A DNA stretch of 64,000 nucleotides from Romanomermis culicivorax (taxonomy: Eukaryota > Nematoda > Enoplea > Mermithida > Mermithidae), in contig CAWUHX010000071.1 of the NCBI GenBank assembly GCA_963922205.1, positions 1 through 64,000 on the forward strand, given 5' to 3'. Within the stretch, counting starts at the first letter, position 1. Every line of letters begins with the position of its first letter. Below the pieces are notes generated by a model, which searched no databases, was not told the DNA's origin, and saw nothing but the letters and a program-made list of their open reading frames with translations. Position numbers and translations under genes: made by a program. This document shows, in pieces, positions 22,392 to 36,000 of the stretch.

Positions 22392-22669
22392 AGAAGTGAG
22401 TCGAATTATGCTTAAATCTTATTGAATAGCTTTTCGGTTGGAACTTGGCTCATCATTTTTCAAATTTTATTGACACTGAATGCTTTGGACCTTCCTTTGC
22501 ACCGTCGTTTTCTGACCCTCTAAGTTTTATAGATTAAGACTTCGCTTTTGACAGACTTCGAGGTGCTAGAACGTGTCCAAATGCAACGGTTTTCAGATAC
22601 AAATTTTCATCAAAATTTCTGAAGTCGCGAACATATAACAAATCTCAAGTTGAATCTACATGGTGAATA

Positions 22670-22675
22670 ATTAAA
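22670..22675 (+). terminator. Candidate poly(A) signal of the PTP-like gene
   Basis: ATTAAA about 280 bases after the stop. A canonical AATAAA occurs later at 23237-23242 and would make the 3' ends of the two convergent genes overlap. Confidence 0.35.
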
Positions 22676-23185
22676 TTTGTTTGTGCAGATGAACATTTAT
22701 CATTTTGATTAGTGAATTTCGATGATTTTTTTGCCGAATAATGTAAAGCCAAAAAAAGCCAAAAGTTCAAGAAGCCATACGTTCTTGTACGTATCTTATG
22801 GTTCTGACGATTAATTGATTTCGATAGACCTCGTTTTTCAATAGGAGTCGCTTTCATATTTTTTTTGAATTTTTGCGCGCACTTGAGGTCAAATGTCATA
22901 TTATTGGTCGGAAAACAATCGCTGCATCTTCTACAGACTTCCGTTTTATATCGATTAGTTTTTCAAAAGGCAAAAATTGGATATAAATAGCGAGTAAACA
23001 TGCCAGGGAGAAAGTCTCTGAGCTCTTTTCGACAAATCTAGATTTATCACGATTGACAGGTTGAGCGGTGAAGTGTTTTTTATGCTTTTTCAGCAGACCC
23101 TACTTTACCGTGAAAGCGCGCCAGTTTTTGTACCACAATGTATAGACAATACAAACGGAAATAATTAATGGAGAGATAAGTGTTG

Positions 23186-23191
23186 TTTATT
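23186..23191 (-). terminator. Candidate poly(A) signal of the sphingomyelinase gene
   Basis: AATAAA on the minus strand about 305 bases past the stop at 23496. Confidence 0.45.
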
Positions 23192-23495
23192 AGTCACGAA
23201 TGTCAATATCAATGTAATATAACGTATCAGTGTCAAAATAAAAATATATATGCGAGATTTTGAGTAAGAAGCGAAATAAGCACTTAAAAATAAGTTGTGT
23301 ATGCATATAACAGGTGATGAAACCGAATTCTAGATTTGAAAAATAACTACAATTGGCTGATCCGTTCGAAAATCTTTGAGTTGATCTACAAAACGTATGT
23401 GGCTACTATTAGATGATATGATAAAAAAGTTATTGGAATACATTTTCTATACATACAGTGTTCAGCATTCAAATTTTTCGCAAGTTGCTATAGGT

Positions 23496-24018
23496 TCACC
23501 CCACTTTGGACTGCTCACAAAAAATTATGTAGGTAAAAAGCACGTACCTGTGGAGCGTCGATTTTGCACGCCAAAAGTACAAAACGAATTTAAAAAAAAT
23601 AATAAGTATCAATAGCGTAAAAATAACTAATAAAAATTCATAAATACTGAGAAATTTCTCAACAAACGACGAATGCCACATCGTTTTCATTGCAGATTCA
23701 TTTTCGAAAAAATTTCCCTCAACATTTGAATCCCCAGTTTTTTCTCTAGACGGCTTGCATTCATCTGGAATCGGAAATTTGGTAAATCGTCGTAAATCGA
23801 TCATTTTCGAAAATTGAGATAACGTGTAAGTCGGGGCCGACGTCGGTGGCAAAAGTGAGGCCTGATCATCGGTACCTAAATTGAGCATTCTTTCTCTGCG
23901 ATCATCGGCGAACAAATCGTCGCATAGACCCGGATAATTTCGGACTAAATTGCGTATTTCACAGATTCTATCCAGTCGGCATTTTCTATCGCAATAAGTA
24001 TCTTTCGTATTGTAGAAT
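23496..24018 (-). CDS. Acid sphingomyelinase exon 11: Cys-rich end plus transmembrane segment
   Basis: Acceptor CATTCCAG; the junction completes Arg before [13 protein letters not shown]. The ER/Golgi-lumen Cys-rich part is followed by about 90 polar residues and [20 protein letters not shown], a clear membrane helix, then a short basic tail. A good donor (CAG/GTACGT at 23547) would truncate the tail and splice to an unfound exon; otherwise the stop is at 23496. Confidence 0.85.
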
Positions 24019-27000
24019 CTGGAATGGAAAGACAAATTGAATGGTTCAAATTTAAACTTATAAAAACATGACTTCGTCATCGGATAGTACGTTCGTTGAT
24101 GAGCGATTCATTCAGTGAAACTTCCAGGAACCTTCTGATAGAAAAATTGATTTCAAACGTTTTTGGAACACAGTTAAGTATGTTATCGTTTTCTACGAAT
24201 GTAAAATAAGTAAATGAGATCCTGTGTAATTGGCTTGGAAAATGAAAAAACGAAATTCAACCAGTTCTGCCAATTAGTCTAACCTATAGTCTGTTTTTTA
24301 TAAAATGCTTCCAAATAGAAAAGTGACACAAATCTGTATCATTGTCAAAATCGTTTGCATAGAGCCCTTATTATAAAATTTTTCGCTCGAAAAATTGTAA
24401 AGGGTTAGGTCAGTATGATCACCAATTTCCATTCCTATATGACATATTGTCCATCAGAAAACCGTGAAAATCTGAAATACTACTTGCTTTCCACTTTCAT
24501 TATTTAGAAGCATTTCAAGAAAAACAGACTATAGTAGTCTATTTTATCAAATGATCCTCAAGGGGCGTATTCATAAAGGGGCTGAAGTCTGAAAGTCGAA
24601 CTAAATTGGTCGACTTTTAGATCAAAAATTTAGCCTGCTACCTTAGTGGGCTAAATGTATTTAGACCAAAATTTTTCATTGGAATGACTGCTTTTTTTAA
24701 TCTAGGTGTCGAATATCATAGGGTGTTGTGGCGATGTAGTCCCAACAATGCCACCAAAAAATCCCAACATTGCTACTGTCCCAACATTACCAACATTTTT
24801 AAAACCATTAAAGTGGCATCGATAAGAATGTAGCGTTACATAACGGGATACAACCTTGCGAAGCAAACGGGTACCTTCGAATTCATGAAACATGTGAACT
24901 AATCATGCCGTCTTTAATTTTCATTAATTTTATCGGAAATGATTGACTTGTGATGATTAGTTGGGATTACTGTTTTCGGTGCATGTTTGCACAACCAGGG
25001 CATTATGCATGCAATTTCTTCAGGTAGGTGGTAACGACTTTCCGGATATTGGCCTTGCGCTACGTACAAGTGGACGAAATTCTTATGTGTGCGAAAAACG
25101 CTTTTGTAGGTTTACAAGATGATTATTTTTATGTTAGAGTTCGTCGATATTTGGAGCACTTGGCGTACCTGCTTGGTTGAAGCTTTTGACTGATTCAGTA
25201 AAATTGAGGAAATGGAGACACCAAATTTGCTTCACAAAATCATATGTCAGCATGTTATGCCCTCATATCAAATGAGCCAATATTGGGACGGTGGTAATGT
25301 TAAGATGGCGGCAATGTTGGGATTTTTTGGTGGCGATGTTGAGACAGTGGCAATGTTGGGACGGTGGCAATGTAGGGCACAATCGTTGAAGCGGGAAGGA
25401 GTGTTTTGAGATACAGGACATAGTATTTTGGAGCATTTTTACCTTCTATGCTTCGTTTATAGATATGAAAAACATATGAATTTATTATATTTTTTCTCTC
25501 CATTGATTGAATGTGGATTTTTTTAGGAATAGCAACATCATTGTGCACATTTTTTACTGAAGAGGCTTCAACGACTATCCTATTTAAGTTTTAAGCTTTT
25601 TGGTGAAATAATGATGAGAAAATAGTAGAAATTATTAGTATTCCATTCCCTCTATCACATATTTGAACATTTTATTCATAAATTTAAATCCCATCTATGC
25701 CCTTTTCACTAAAAAATATACGCAAGCAATTTGTTCTTCAAGTATTGGAGCAATTTCAGTACATAATAAATCACAAGGTAAAGCTTAGATTGAAAAATAC
25801 TCAACACGTTTGACAAGTATCTACTGTGGGCTTTGAATTCAACTTTGACGCAAGAAACGCAAGATGCTTAAAAATAGCTGATACAGTCCAGATCACAAGT
25901 AACGTGGCATGTCCACAAGCGCTTGGCAAGCGACGTGCTTGCCAAGCGCTTGTGGATTGCTTGTCATTTTGTTGCTTGCCACAAGCAACTCACAAGCACT
26001 TGTCAAGCAACCCACAAACACTTGTGCAAGCGATCCACAAGCACTCCACAAGCGTTCCAAAAGCACTCTACAAGCATTGCACAAGTAATCCGCAAGCGTT
26101 TCACAAGCAGTCCACAACAGACATACTTTTACGACCTTATTCTTCACGTTTAGGGACGCCTTTGTCCTTTCTGACAAAAGAATTCCTCAGAAGGGATACA
26201 TCAAAATGGATTGCTGTAGACGTCAAATATGTTGATGATATGAAACAATCGGTCTGCTACAGTAAGGCTTTCATAAAAATCCTAATAAATTGGAAAAATG
26301 ACAACAGCATTGTAGTCAAAATTTTTGGCAGAGCTTGTCCGGTGGAATTTTTTCTAAAAGATTTGTTACGGGCTGGTTGGGCATGCTCACAAATTTTTAG
26401 TCCACTTTATTTTAGCAGACAATTTCAAAAATATAAAATAGCACTTGCTTTTTCACTGTGATTAATTATTAAGAAAATTTTAAGAAAAAGTTTACTTTAT
26501 TCCGTTTCTATGCATGTACAGCAGGGAGCATTTTTTGAAAAACGTGATACATTATTCTCTTCGAAAAAAGTCGAAAACAAAAAATGTCTGCTGTTGCTTT
26601 CAAAAAGCCGCATGTTATGAACGTCCTCAAACTACACAGACAGACTTCCAATAAATAATTGCCTTCATAAATATATTCCAACTGACATTCACACTCACAG
26701 CTGCAAGTGCTTGGCAAGCGACTCACAAGCACTTGGCAAGCGATTCACAAGCGGGATTGCTTGCCAAGCGCTTGCCAAATTGACGCTTGTGACAAGCAAC
26801 CCACAAGCAAAAACACACATTACTTGTGATCTGGACTGTATGTGCACCTCACTGTATAGAACTGGTCAAGACCTTTCTTGCCCACAAAGAAAATAAGGGA
26901 TTCGTTCGATTTTGATTTGTTGCAACCACTAGCGGCAGATTTTCAAGGAAAAAGTGTAGATCTTTAAGGTTTAGAAAACCTTTTTTTCTAGTCATTTGAG

Positions 27001-30000
27001 TTTTTTGTTCCAGAATGCGGCGAACTGGGCATATCGATCTGTAGATCTCCCTGAAACCAACCCAAAACATTTTTCAGAAAATCCTGACTCAATTTTTTAT
27101 CGATTTATGGTCACTAATATTTGATTCTATTGTTATATTTTTAACTCTTTTATTTTTATCAGAGACTCTGGATCTGGTGATCCTCCAAAAATATAAGATT
27201 TGATGTTGAAGCCAATAAATTTTGAAGCAGGAGTTTTTTCCAAGAGATTCAGACCTTAATACTAACATTTGCCTAGCATTGAGCCGAGGCACAAACACCT
27301 TTTCTGTTTCAGACAAATGCTCAAAATTTTTCACAAATCCAAGTATTCTAAATCGAGAAATCTTTGATTTCTCAATTTAAAATTCTGTCTCTGGCACACA
27401 ACACAAAAACTACAGTAATTGATCAATAGGTGTAACTTCATTAATGCCTCAATAGTTGATTCTTCTTCACTAGAAAAAGAGGAGCAGCCCAAAGGGACTG
27501 TGAAGGTTCAATGAAGTCTTTGTCGAGCATTTCCTGAACATGAGACTTGACTACAGGACCTTGTTCAATCTGAGCACCATAATAGTGTCTAGTGATGGGT
27601 TGAGCATCACCAGTATTGATGTTCACTGTGAGTTCGTGAGTAAAAGTAGGAGGATCACCAGGTAAGCTGAAAACATCCCGATACCTTTTGAGTATCTTAA
27701 TGGCTTCAGCCTTCTGAGTGGGCATGACGAAGGTATTTTGAGTCATTTTTTGAAGAGATAAGTGAAGTTTTTGAGAATCGGAAGTATTAGGCAGAGAGTG
27801 ATCTAATGCAGCAAGTTGGTGATCAGCTGGATCACGCTCTGATGCAGCTATAGCAACACAAGGAAGAGTATCTTGTGAGCCGGTATGTGACTTTTCCAAA
27901 GAGTGCTTTACAACAGTGACTACTTGGTTAGTCTGAAGCTTAAGACAGTTTCCAGAATTGTTGACATCAGGATGAGCCAGAAGTTCAGTACCAATGATGC
28001 ACTGGTCACCAGTAGAGCTTCACACGACAAAAATTTCGTATCCGGGTACCCGTTTATTCATTACCCGGGTACCTGAATTACCCGGCTACATGTTAAATGA
28101 GTTGTAATGTTAATGTACATATATATTAGACAGATACACTGTGAAAATAGAATGATGCATTACACACACTCCGTAGTCCTTACTACATAATATTTTTCAC
28201 CACTGGTTGTGTTGTATACAATAGGCTGCAAAGCAGAGGTCCCCAAGGTCAGATTCTTCAGGTAGGGGTAAAATTGAAAATTTGCGGGAGTAGTGCTGCT
28301 AAATGTCCACTAAACACGTCATTTCGTCTCAAAATTAGGCAGCCAGTGATCGATTTTAAGGACTTTAGGTAGGGGTAATACCCCCCTCATACCCCTCCCC
28401 ATGGGGCCCACTGCTGCAAAGGTAGGTATATTGCGAATATAATGCTAGAGATGATGATTGATACACATCATCGACGCACCTACGCTGCAAAATACTACAC
28501 ATCACATCATGATAGCTCAATATTATTGACGAGAAAAAGCAAAATTTGCATACCTCCAGGGTTTTTGTTGACCTACGAGTCACAAGCCAAGTGGCTGGGA
28601 AAAATTTCGACTTTTTTCTACCCCCCCCCTCAAAAATTTCGGATTTACCCCCCCCCCCCCCAACTGGTCGGAGGTCTTACAGGTATGGTTCAAAGGTCGT
28701 ATTTTCTGGAATTTCATGTTTGAAAAATTTTAAAATCAGTAATTCATTCACACACTCTAATGAACTTGGCCAAACAGATATGAGCAAGAAGAGTAGAAGT
28801 TTCCGAAAACTACTTCCATGAAGCTTTTGGATTGATTTTACGTTGAGAAAGGAATAATCACTTCAAAAAGTTTACAGACTTGACGTATTGATCTTTCTCA
28901 AAAAATGTGTCAAGGGAAAAATGTGAATCTTCATTAAATATCAAGATGAAATATTGAAGATTACCAATTAGAACAGGAGATAATACGTTTAAGATGATTA
29001 AAACTATTAGAGATTAAATGATAAATGAAGGTAGACATGTTAGAAGCAGCGCCTGAGCTAGGAAATAAATAATAATGCTTATTTAAGTTATAACCGGCGC
29101 TATGACCTTCTAAAATGCACCAAAATGCATCTTTTCTGTATCCGATATGATAAAACACATGACTCAAAAAATTCTGACAAGCCATTTTTGCTTGTTGGAC
29201 TAAAATTCTACAAGCCATTTTGTCAGTCCAACCATACATGTAACGGAGCTCCGAGGTCTGGGGGGGGGGGTTGGAGCACTTTTTTCGGGCCGGGGGTCAG
29301 TAATTCCCAAAATTTTGGGGGGGGGGGGAGGGGTCGCTGAAGGAAAAAAAATTCGATTTTTTCATGAAAAATGTCCGAAAACCGGTTCAAAAAGTGTCTC
29401 AAAAAGTCTCTGTCTAAAAAATGATAAAATATGTACTTACGCCGCGAAGTGCCGAGAAAATTGACGTTTTTGACCATTTTTTGTTCAAAAACTGACATTT
29501 TTCATGAAAAAATGATATTTTTCAGTATTTTTCCGACTAAAACTATGGGGGCCCCTAGGGCTACCATATGGCTAGCCATAGGATTGGAAAATCCTGGGGG
29601 GGTCGCCCAATGGCTAGCCATATGGTCGACGATTTCTGGGGGGGGGGTCCCATAGCACTTCCCCCCCCCCCCCAATTACATGTATGAGTCCAACAAGCCA
29701 TGGCTTGTAAAAGGCTAAAAAAAACTATGCATACACCTCTACTCTCAAGTCTACATATTATACGTGATACAAAACGGGTACCCGTGTACCCGCGGGTACC
29801 CGGGTAATGGTTTTCATTTTGTACCCGGGTACCCAGGTATACCCGGGTAATTCGGGTACCCGGTGTGAAGCTCTAGTCACCAGTGTCATCATCGAGAGTG
29901 ATGTATTAAGATGTTGACTGAAATCAGATTATATAGTAAATAGAACGGGACTGTGAGTCTTTACCACTGCTCCCTATGTGACATGAATGTGGCCACAGAC

Positions 30001-33000
30001 AGGCAAAGGGGTATCGATCTTCTCAAAAGCTCTTCTAACAAGACTAGATGATAACATAGAACCCCGAGCACTTGTATTGATGAGAGCGTTTGCAGTTATG
30101 CATCCAATTTTGATAGGAATCAGAAAGGCATCAGTACGCAAATAGTTCTTTACATAGTCATCAGAGACAGTAGTACAGTTACCTATATGGCATATTGCCG
30201 GGTATGCGATCTGAGGATCATTCCCCTAGATGTCTTCCACATCCCAACTAATAACACCAGGTGAGAGCTGAGTGGCATTAGCATGATTATCAGACTTAGG
30301 ATCACTTTGAACCATTTTTGCAGAAGGTCCTTCAGAAACTGATTCAGATTGTTGAGTAGGTTCAGTAGTACTAGAAGTCAGAATTTGAGATTGAGGAGCA
30401 AGTAGTGCAAGAGGAGTAGAGGTTGTTTCATTAAGATGCCTATTATTAGCAGAAAACTGAGCCCAAGGGTTTACCCGAGCGGTCCCATTAGGATAAGTGT
30501 GATACTCAATAGGAAAATGAGCAGAATCATAATGAGGAGCAGAAGTCACAAGGTTACAAACATCAGCATCATGGTTACCATATGTGTTAAAATCGGAACT
30601 ACAACTGCCAGGAAATTGGAGTTTCCTCTATTACTGTAGCTACCTCTGTTTTTTCTCTAATTTGGGGTGATGCGAATATCCTTGCCAAAGTTTGGATTGT
30701 AACGGTGGTGATACCTATTCTCAGTGTGACGAACTACTTGACAATCAGAAGAAGCTTGAGTATGTGGATTAATGCACTTTAACCATTTGCAATCTGCAGT
30801 GTTGTGCATGTTGCTTTCATGAGCTTCCCACCAATGACCGGTGGATTGAATAGATAAACGTCGAATACGATCCATACTCTGAGATTGAACGTCAGAATGA
30901 TTATGAGAACGTGATTTATCATGGCTGCGTGAGGCCCAGAAATCACAGTGAGCAGAGTTATCACGACTTCTGTTAGTCGGATATTGAGACTGAGAAGGGC
31001 GTGACAGAAGTGAAAACAGGTTGCCTACTATTATGAACTCCATCAGCAATTTGCTGAAGAAGTAATTTTACCTACAAGTACAGTAGCTTCACTAAAGGAG
31101 ACTCTAGGTCTATCAGAAGCAGAATTATCAGAGTTATGATTAGGAGATTGTGAGTGAGGAAAACATCTTCTATCATAACGTCTTTGAGAAGGAGGAGTAA
31201 GAGATTGAGGTTGAGAATGATCAGCTTGATTGACAAGAATGGGTCATTCTACAGTACCAATCTCAGCTTTCATAGCATCTAAGAGAGAGTATTAACATAT
31301 GCTTAGCTTCTTCATAATCGTTGATGTCCTGAATAGTATCACTGGGAGCATTACAAGTTAATCTGCGGAGTGCGCTGATCTCGACATAATTGCTTAAGTC
31401 AAAACTGAACTCACTTTTGAGAGGAATGAAGAATCATAATAATTGCTTATCATGAGTAGCTTTATTAATGTAGAGAGGAGTCATATTTTTAACTATTCCC
31501 TCAATTCGGCTTTCCACATCACGATGTGATGGGTAGCAAATATCAGCAGTGTGATAACCATAGTTATGTGAAAAATTAACAGGAGGATACTCAGAAAAAC
31601 CAGGAGGAGGAACAGTATGCAAGGAATTGTGTGGTATTTTAGAGTTAGGTATATGCTCTCCTTCAATTAAGGAAGAATCATGGTGACTGGGAGGATGGCA
31701 TTGCTCAGAATTATGAGTTTTTAACTTAACTACAGGAGCTATAGCAGGTATGTGAGATGTAACAGGTGCGGTAGTAATGGCAGGTATAGTATGAGAGGCA
31801 AGATGTTCAGGTTGAGGTACAAAAATAGGAGGGTTACTTAAATTACCTACATGATTTACGGCAGAGGAATTAACTGAGGTTGTAGAAACAAAAAGCTTAA
31901 ACTGTTTGATTAAACTATTCAGAGTGGCAGACATGGCAGCAGTTTGACTTTGTTGAGTTTGGGAAAGCTTCATTTGCTTCTCTTGAAGTTCATTCAAAAG
32001 TCACAAATTTCATTCCTCACTCTCTCGGGTTTTGTCTCCGACAAAACTGAGAATCTGATTAACAGTGGCAGTAGTAGGAATATTTTGCTGAACTAACTTG
32101 GTAGCTCCTGCTAGGACAGTTAACAGTGCCGATGCTTCCACTCAAAAAATCTCAATCTCAGCCGTACAGGCATCACTGATGCTTTTAGGCTGAGGTTGCT
32201 TACTCTTACAAGGACGAATAACACCATGATCAGCAGTTGATGATTCAGGATCAGAAGAAAGAGGTTGATAAGAAGTTTGCTGAGAATTGGAAATGGCGAT
32301 AGCAAAGGCTGAATTGGCAAGACATTGTTTACTTGAGAACCAGTAACTGCAGTAGAAGCAGGTGCCGATTGCGAAATCAGGGCTACAACTGACTGAGGCA
32401 GCAGCGCCAAGAAAACTGGGTTAGCAGGAGTAGTTTGAGCTAAATTCAGAAGGTTAACTACATAAGGTGACTGAGCAGATAAATTTTGAGGTACCTGAGA
32501 TTGATCACTGCGCGAAAGATTTGCTGATAATTGTGCCTGATACACAGAATCCTGTGAACCCAATCCCACCTGTGGTAGAGTAAGAGTCAACGGTGCAACT
32601 ACCTGCGCAACTGGCGCCGATTGTCCAGAAATTACATTATTTGAGGACTCAGAGGTGAATAGCGAAGTGCTAAGTGCCGTGAGAGCAACTAGCCAAATGA
32701 TATTCGTTGGTGGGGTTACGAGGAATTTTTCGAGAATTTGTTAGCATCTTAAAATTACCTGGAAAGTATCCTCAGGCAGATGTCCTATGAGGTCTAGCCT
32801 CCAGTATTCGATTAGAAGTAATGGAAACTAGGCCTCAACGCAGAGAAGGTAAGTACTTAATAAACGTGAACGGATCACCAGTGTTATATTTTCAACGCTT
32901 TTATTTTTATCGGGGACTCTGGATCTGGTGATCCACCAAAAATACAATATTTGATTTTGAAGCCAAGAAATTTTGAAGCAGGAGTTTCTTCCAAGAGGTT

Positions 33001-36000
33001 CAGGCCTTAATACTAAGACTTACCTAGCATTGGGCTGGGGCACAAACACCTCTTCTGTTTTGGACAAATGCTCAAAATTTTTCAAAAATCGAAATATTCT
33101 AATCAAAGATTTCTCAATTTAAAATATTTATTCCCAGGGCGGGAAATTAGGGCGGTGAAGTTTAGTGGCAGAGAAGTATATGCCCAGACGTAAGAAATAT
33201 AAGAACGAAGACTAATTTCACTCACCAAATTCCGGCACACGATGCAAAAACTACAGTAATTGCATCGCCCAGTTTGAATAAAGATGGCATGCTTGGGGCG
33301 CCTCCCTAAGCTTTTGAAATACGAGTTTTTTCTGTATATCTATAGGCAAATTTGAAATTTTTTTTGAATTTTTTGTTGGAAAAATACTTAATTTTGAGCA
33401 CCGCACCCCGCCTCAGTTTCTTCTAGTCTTTTTCCAAGGGGCTAAAGTTATAGACCATTTAGACAGCCAAAAAAATCTATAGACATTAGGCTTTAGTCTC
33501 CTTTATGAATCCGGCTCCAGAGGGTAGAAAGGTGTTCATGGAAATAATAAACCTGCGTCCACGACACGCCTTTTCTCTATTTGATTTTAGTATTTAAGAC
33601 AACAACTTGAGAGAAAAAATCGGTATAAGATGCAGGCTTATTTCTGAGGATTATTTTGTATTCCAAAACTCGTTTGAAAGTAACTGGACTATAGATGGCA
33701 AGAGTTTACCCGGAGATGTGGATAGAAGTTTGAACTTGTAAAAGTGATGACCTATAGATCACTATTAAAAATTCAATTAAGTAAATAAAAAAAATGAAAA
33801 CCGCTGCTCTTAAAATGAAAAATGAGTAATCTGAAGACATTTTGATATACAATCATCACAACAATCAAAAATGTATGAATCCTCGATTTTCAGGATTTCA
33901 ACTCGTTGAGAGCCCGACCAGAACTACCTCAAATTCAATGAAAAAATTATTTTTGATTGTCAAGGACGTTTCAGAAATGATACCAGGAATATTCAAAAAT
34001 TGAAAAGGTACAGAATAAAATAATAAACTGGAATTGAAAAAAATTATAATATAGAAATGAGAGTGAATTTTCTTCACATTTTCTATACTCAATTGATCGT
34101 GAAACTTCTCACTAATGTATTTTTCACACATTTATGTATAAGAGAACATTTTTCGCAGTGGAACTGAATATATGCTCCATTTATTTTTAAGAGACTTGGA
34201 ATGTCAAGAAATGCTTTCACAGATTAAAATTCCGAGCTGCAAGCGCATCTCTTTTTTCATATGTTGTGTTGCGGCAGCTGAGTTCCAGCCAAGTTTACTT
34301 CTGGCGTCATGCCGCCGGTAGAGTGGCCAGATGGAAGGAAAAGGGCAGATGATAAATTTGCACCTTTTCATGTATCGACCGTGTCCCATTTTTCGAATTT
34401 TATTCATTCTTGATATTTTCGTCGGTTTTATGGAAGCTCGCGGCCACCGAACCTTGTTTTTTATATCTTTATTGTGTTTGTTGGTTGCCCACAACGTACG
34501 CTTAACGCGATAAGGTTTAGAAACGAGGTTAGGAATTTTCTTGTTGACTTTCCGGCGTGCTGTAAGCATAGGGAGTTTCTAGGTCAAGTCTCTACGAGTC
34601 CGGTTGGAAAATTAATACTTTACTTTATTGTTAGGTGTCTACTTTCTTCCGATTTGGAGGCACGAAAAAGTGCGTAAATCAAGCAATGATTCTCGGTAAA
34701 TCTTGAAATTTCCATTAGGAATGAATTTGAAATTCTCGAAATTGTGATGTCAATCAAGAAGTACTGATGCATTGTATAATCATTGCTCATTAAAAACTTT
34801 CATTCGACATCTAGCCTTTATCATATTTCCTTAAAATCTGTTGTGTAAAATCTATGAAATGTCGACACAGCACAACTTATAAAGTCTCCCTACAAGCCCT
34901 ATGTGTTTTGGAGCGCTGGTGAAATTTATCATCTTGAGCTAACTGTACAAAGTTTCATTTGGTGCATCTCATGTACTTTTTATAATCTTAGCCGTCTTTT
35001 ATTCCGACAGCATAGATGACAATTCGGAGAGTTTTTTGTCGGAGGAGCTCCACCTAGAGAGTATGCAGATTTTATGTGTCCCGTTCAGAACGCTCGGATG
35101 AAGTATAGATTTTGCTTAAAAGTTGTGATCTACTATTTGATTTGGGAAAAAAGTTGAACGTGTACGCACGACGGTTTTTCCGTCTAACCATGTATTTGCG
35201 CTCAATGTCTCATTTGGAAAAAGTGACTACAATTGAGGAACAAGGACTGTTCATACATCAGCCACAAACGTTTCAGTTGATTACTAATTATTTCTTTCAA
35301 ATTGAAAATTTACAAACAAAAATCAATCACGAAAATAAATTTACCTGTTATACAGGGAGAATAACGTCACGTTTCTTTTCAACTTGATAATTAAATCGCT
35401 GAGCTCATTGGGAAATAGAGTCGACAAACCGAATGTCTCCTAAAGAAATGTCTCTGCAAAACGAGATTCGCGAAAAACTAGAAAAATTACTTTAAAATCA
35501 TATTCATGTTTCCAAACGGTTGCGTTATTTTTATTGGCTTCCGTGAGATTAAGGAGAAAAGTTCGGTGATTCAAAACCCGGAAAGAACTATTGGCGTAAA
35601 CGCCGTCCAAGGTGTAAATTCTATATGTTGGACTTCGACGTGGGAAAGTTGTAACGCTGGGAGCGACGTAATAAGCGTTCGTTGGTCGAGACGTCGGATG
35701 TAAATTTTCGTAAAATACGCCGAAATGATCGTTATGAGTGTGACCGAAAAACTGTGCGGCTATTGTACTTTCGTATCTAAAAATTGTGGTGACGATTAAT
35801 GATGACAAGGCGAGCTTTGGAACTGTAAAACATTCATTTTTTAAAAGAACTGCTTCCACAATAAAAGCTTCAATATTTCTAGACTCAGGAATCCAAATAT
35901 CTATTAACTTATCCTAAAATGTATGACGAAATTATACCCAAAAACTGTCACTTTTTGGAAAACAACTAAATCAGAAAATCCCAAAAATCGAATGAGATCG

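Larger units (their letters stand above)
28013..29875. mobile_element. hAT-like element, TSD GTCACCAG, with GGTACCC-rich ends
   Basis: Inverted ends TAGAGCTTCACAC/GTGTGAAGCTCTA are perfect, flanked by the perfect 8-bp duplication GTCACCAG (28005-28012, 29876-29883). Next to both ends are repeated GGGTACCCG motifs (28035-28085 and 29775-29865). The interior carries two further hAT-like insertions. It sits inside the protease region of element C. No transposase recognised. Confidence 0.9.
27131..33262 (-). mobile_element. Element C: LTR retrotransposon in the sphingomyelinase intron, internally deleted
   Basis: Related LTRs lie at 27131-27421 and 32882-33262 (plus-strand view TGTTATATTTT...ACAGTAATTG). 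The left copy lacks about 90 bases of the right. On the minus strand a primer-site candidate TGGTGATCCGTTCACG follows the 5' LTR by one base. Gag spans about 32600-30230, protease remnants 30100-27950, and RT begins at about 27700 but is cut after PLFLVKK, where sequence jumps to GINEVT and then the LTR. Most of pol is therefore gone. Same strand as the host gene. No clear target duplication was found. Confidence 0.85.

Noticed and set aside
34204-34677. Antisense gene in the large sphingomyelinase intron
   Set aside because: Short open stretches on both strands, no domain and no splice-phase support.
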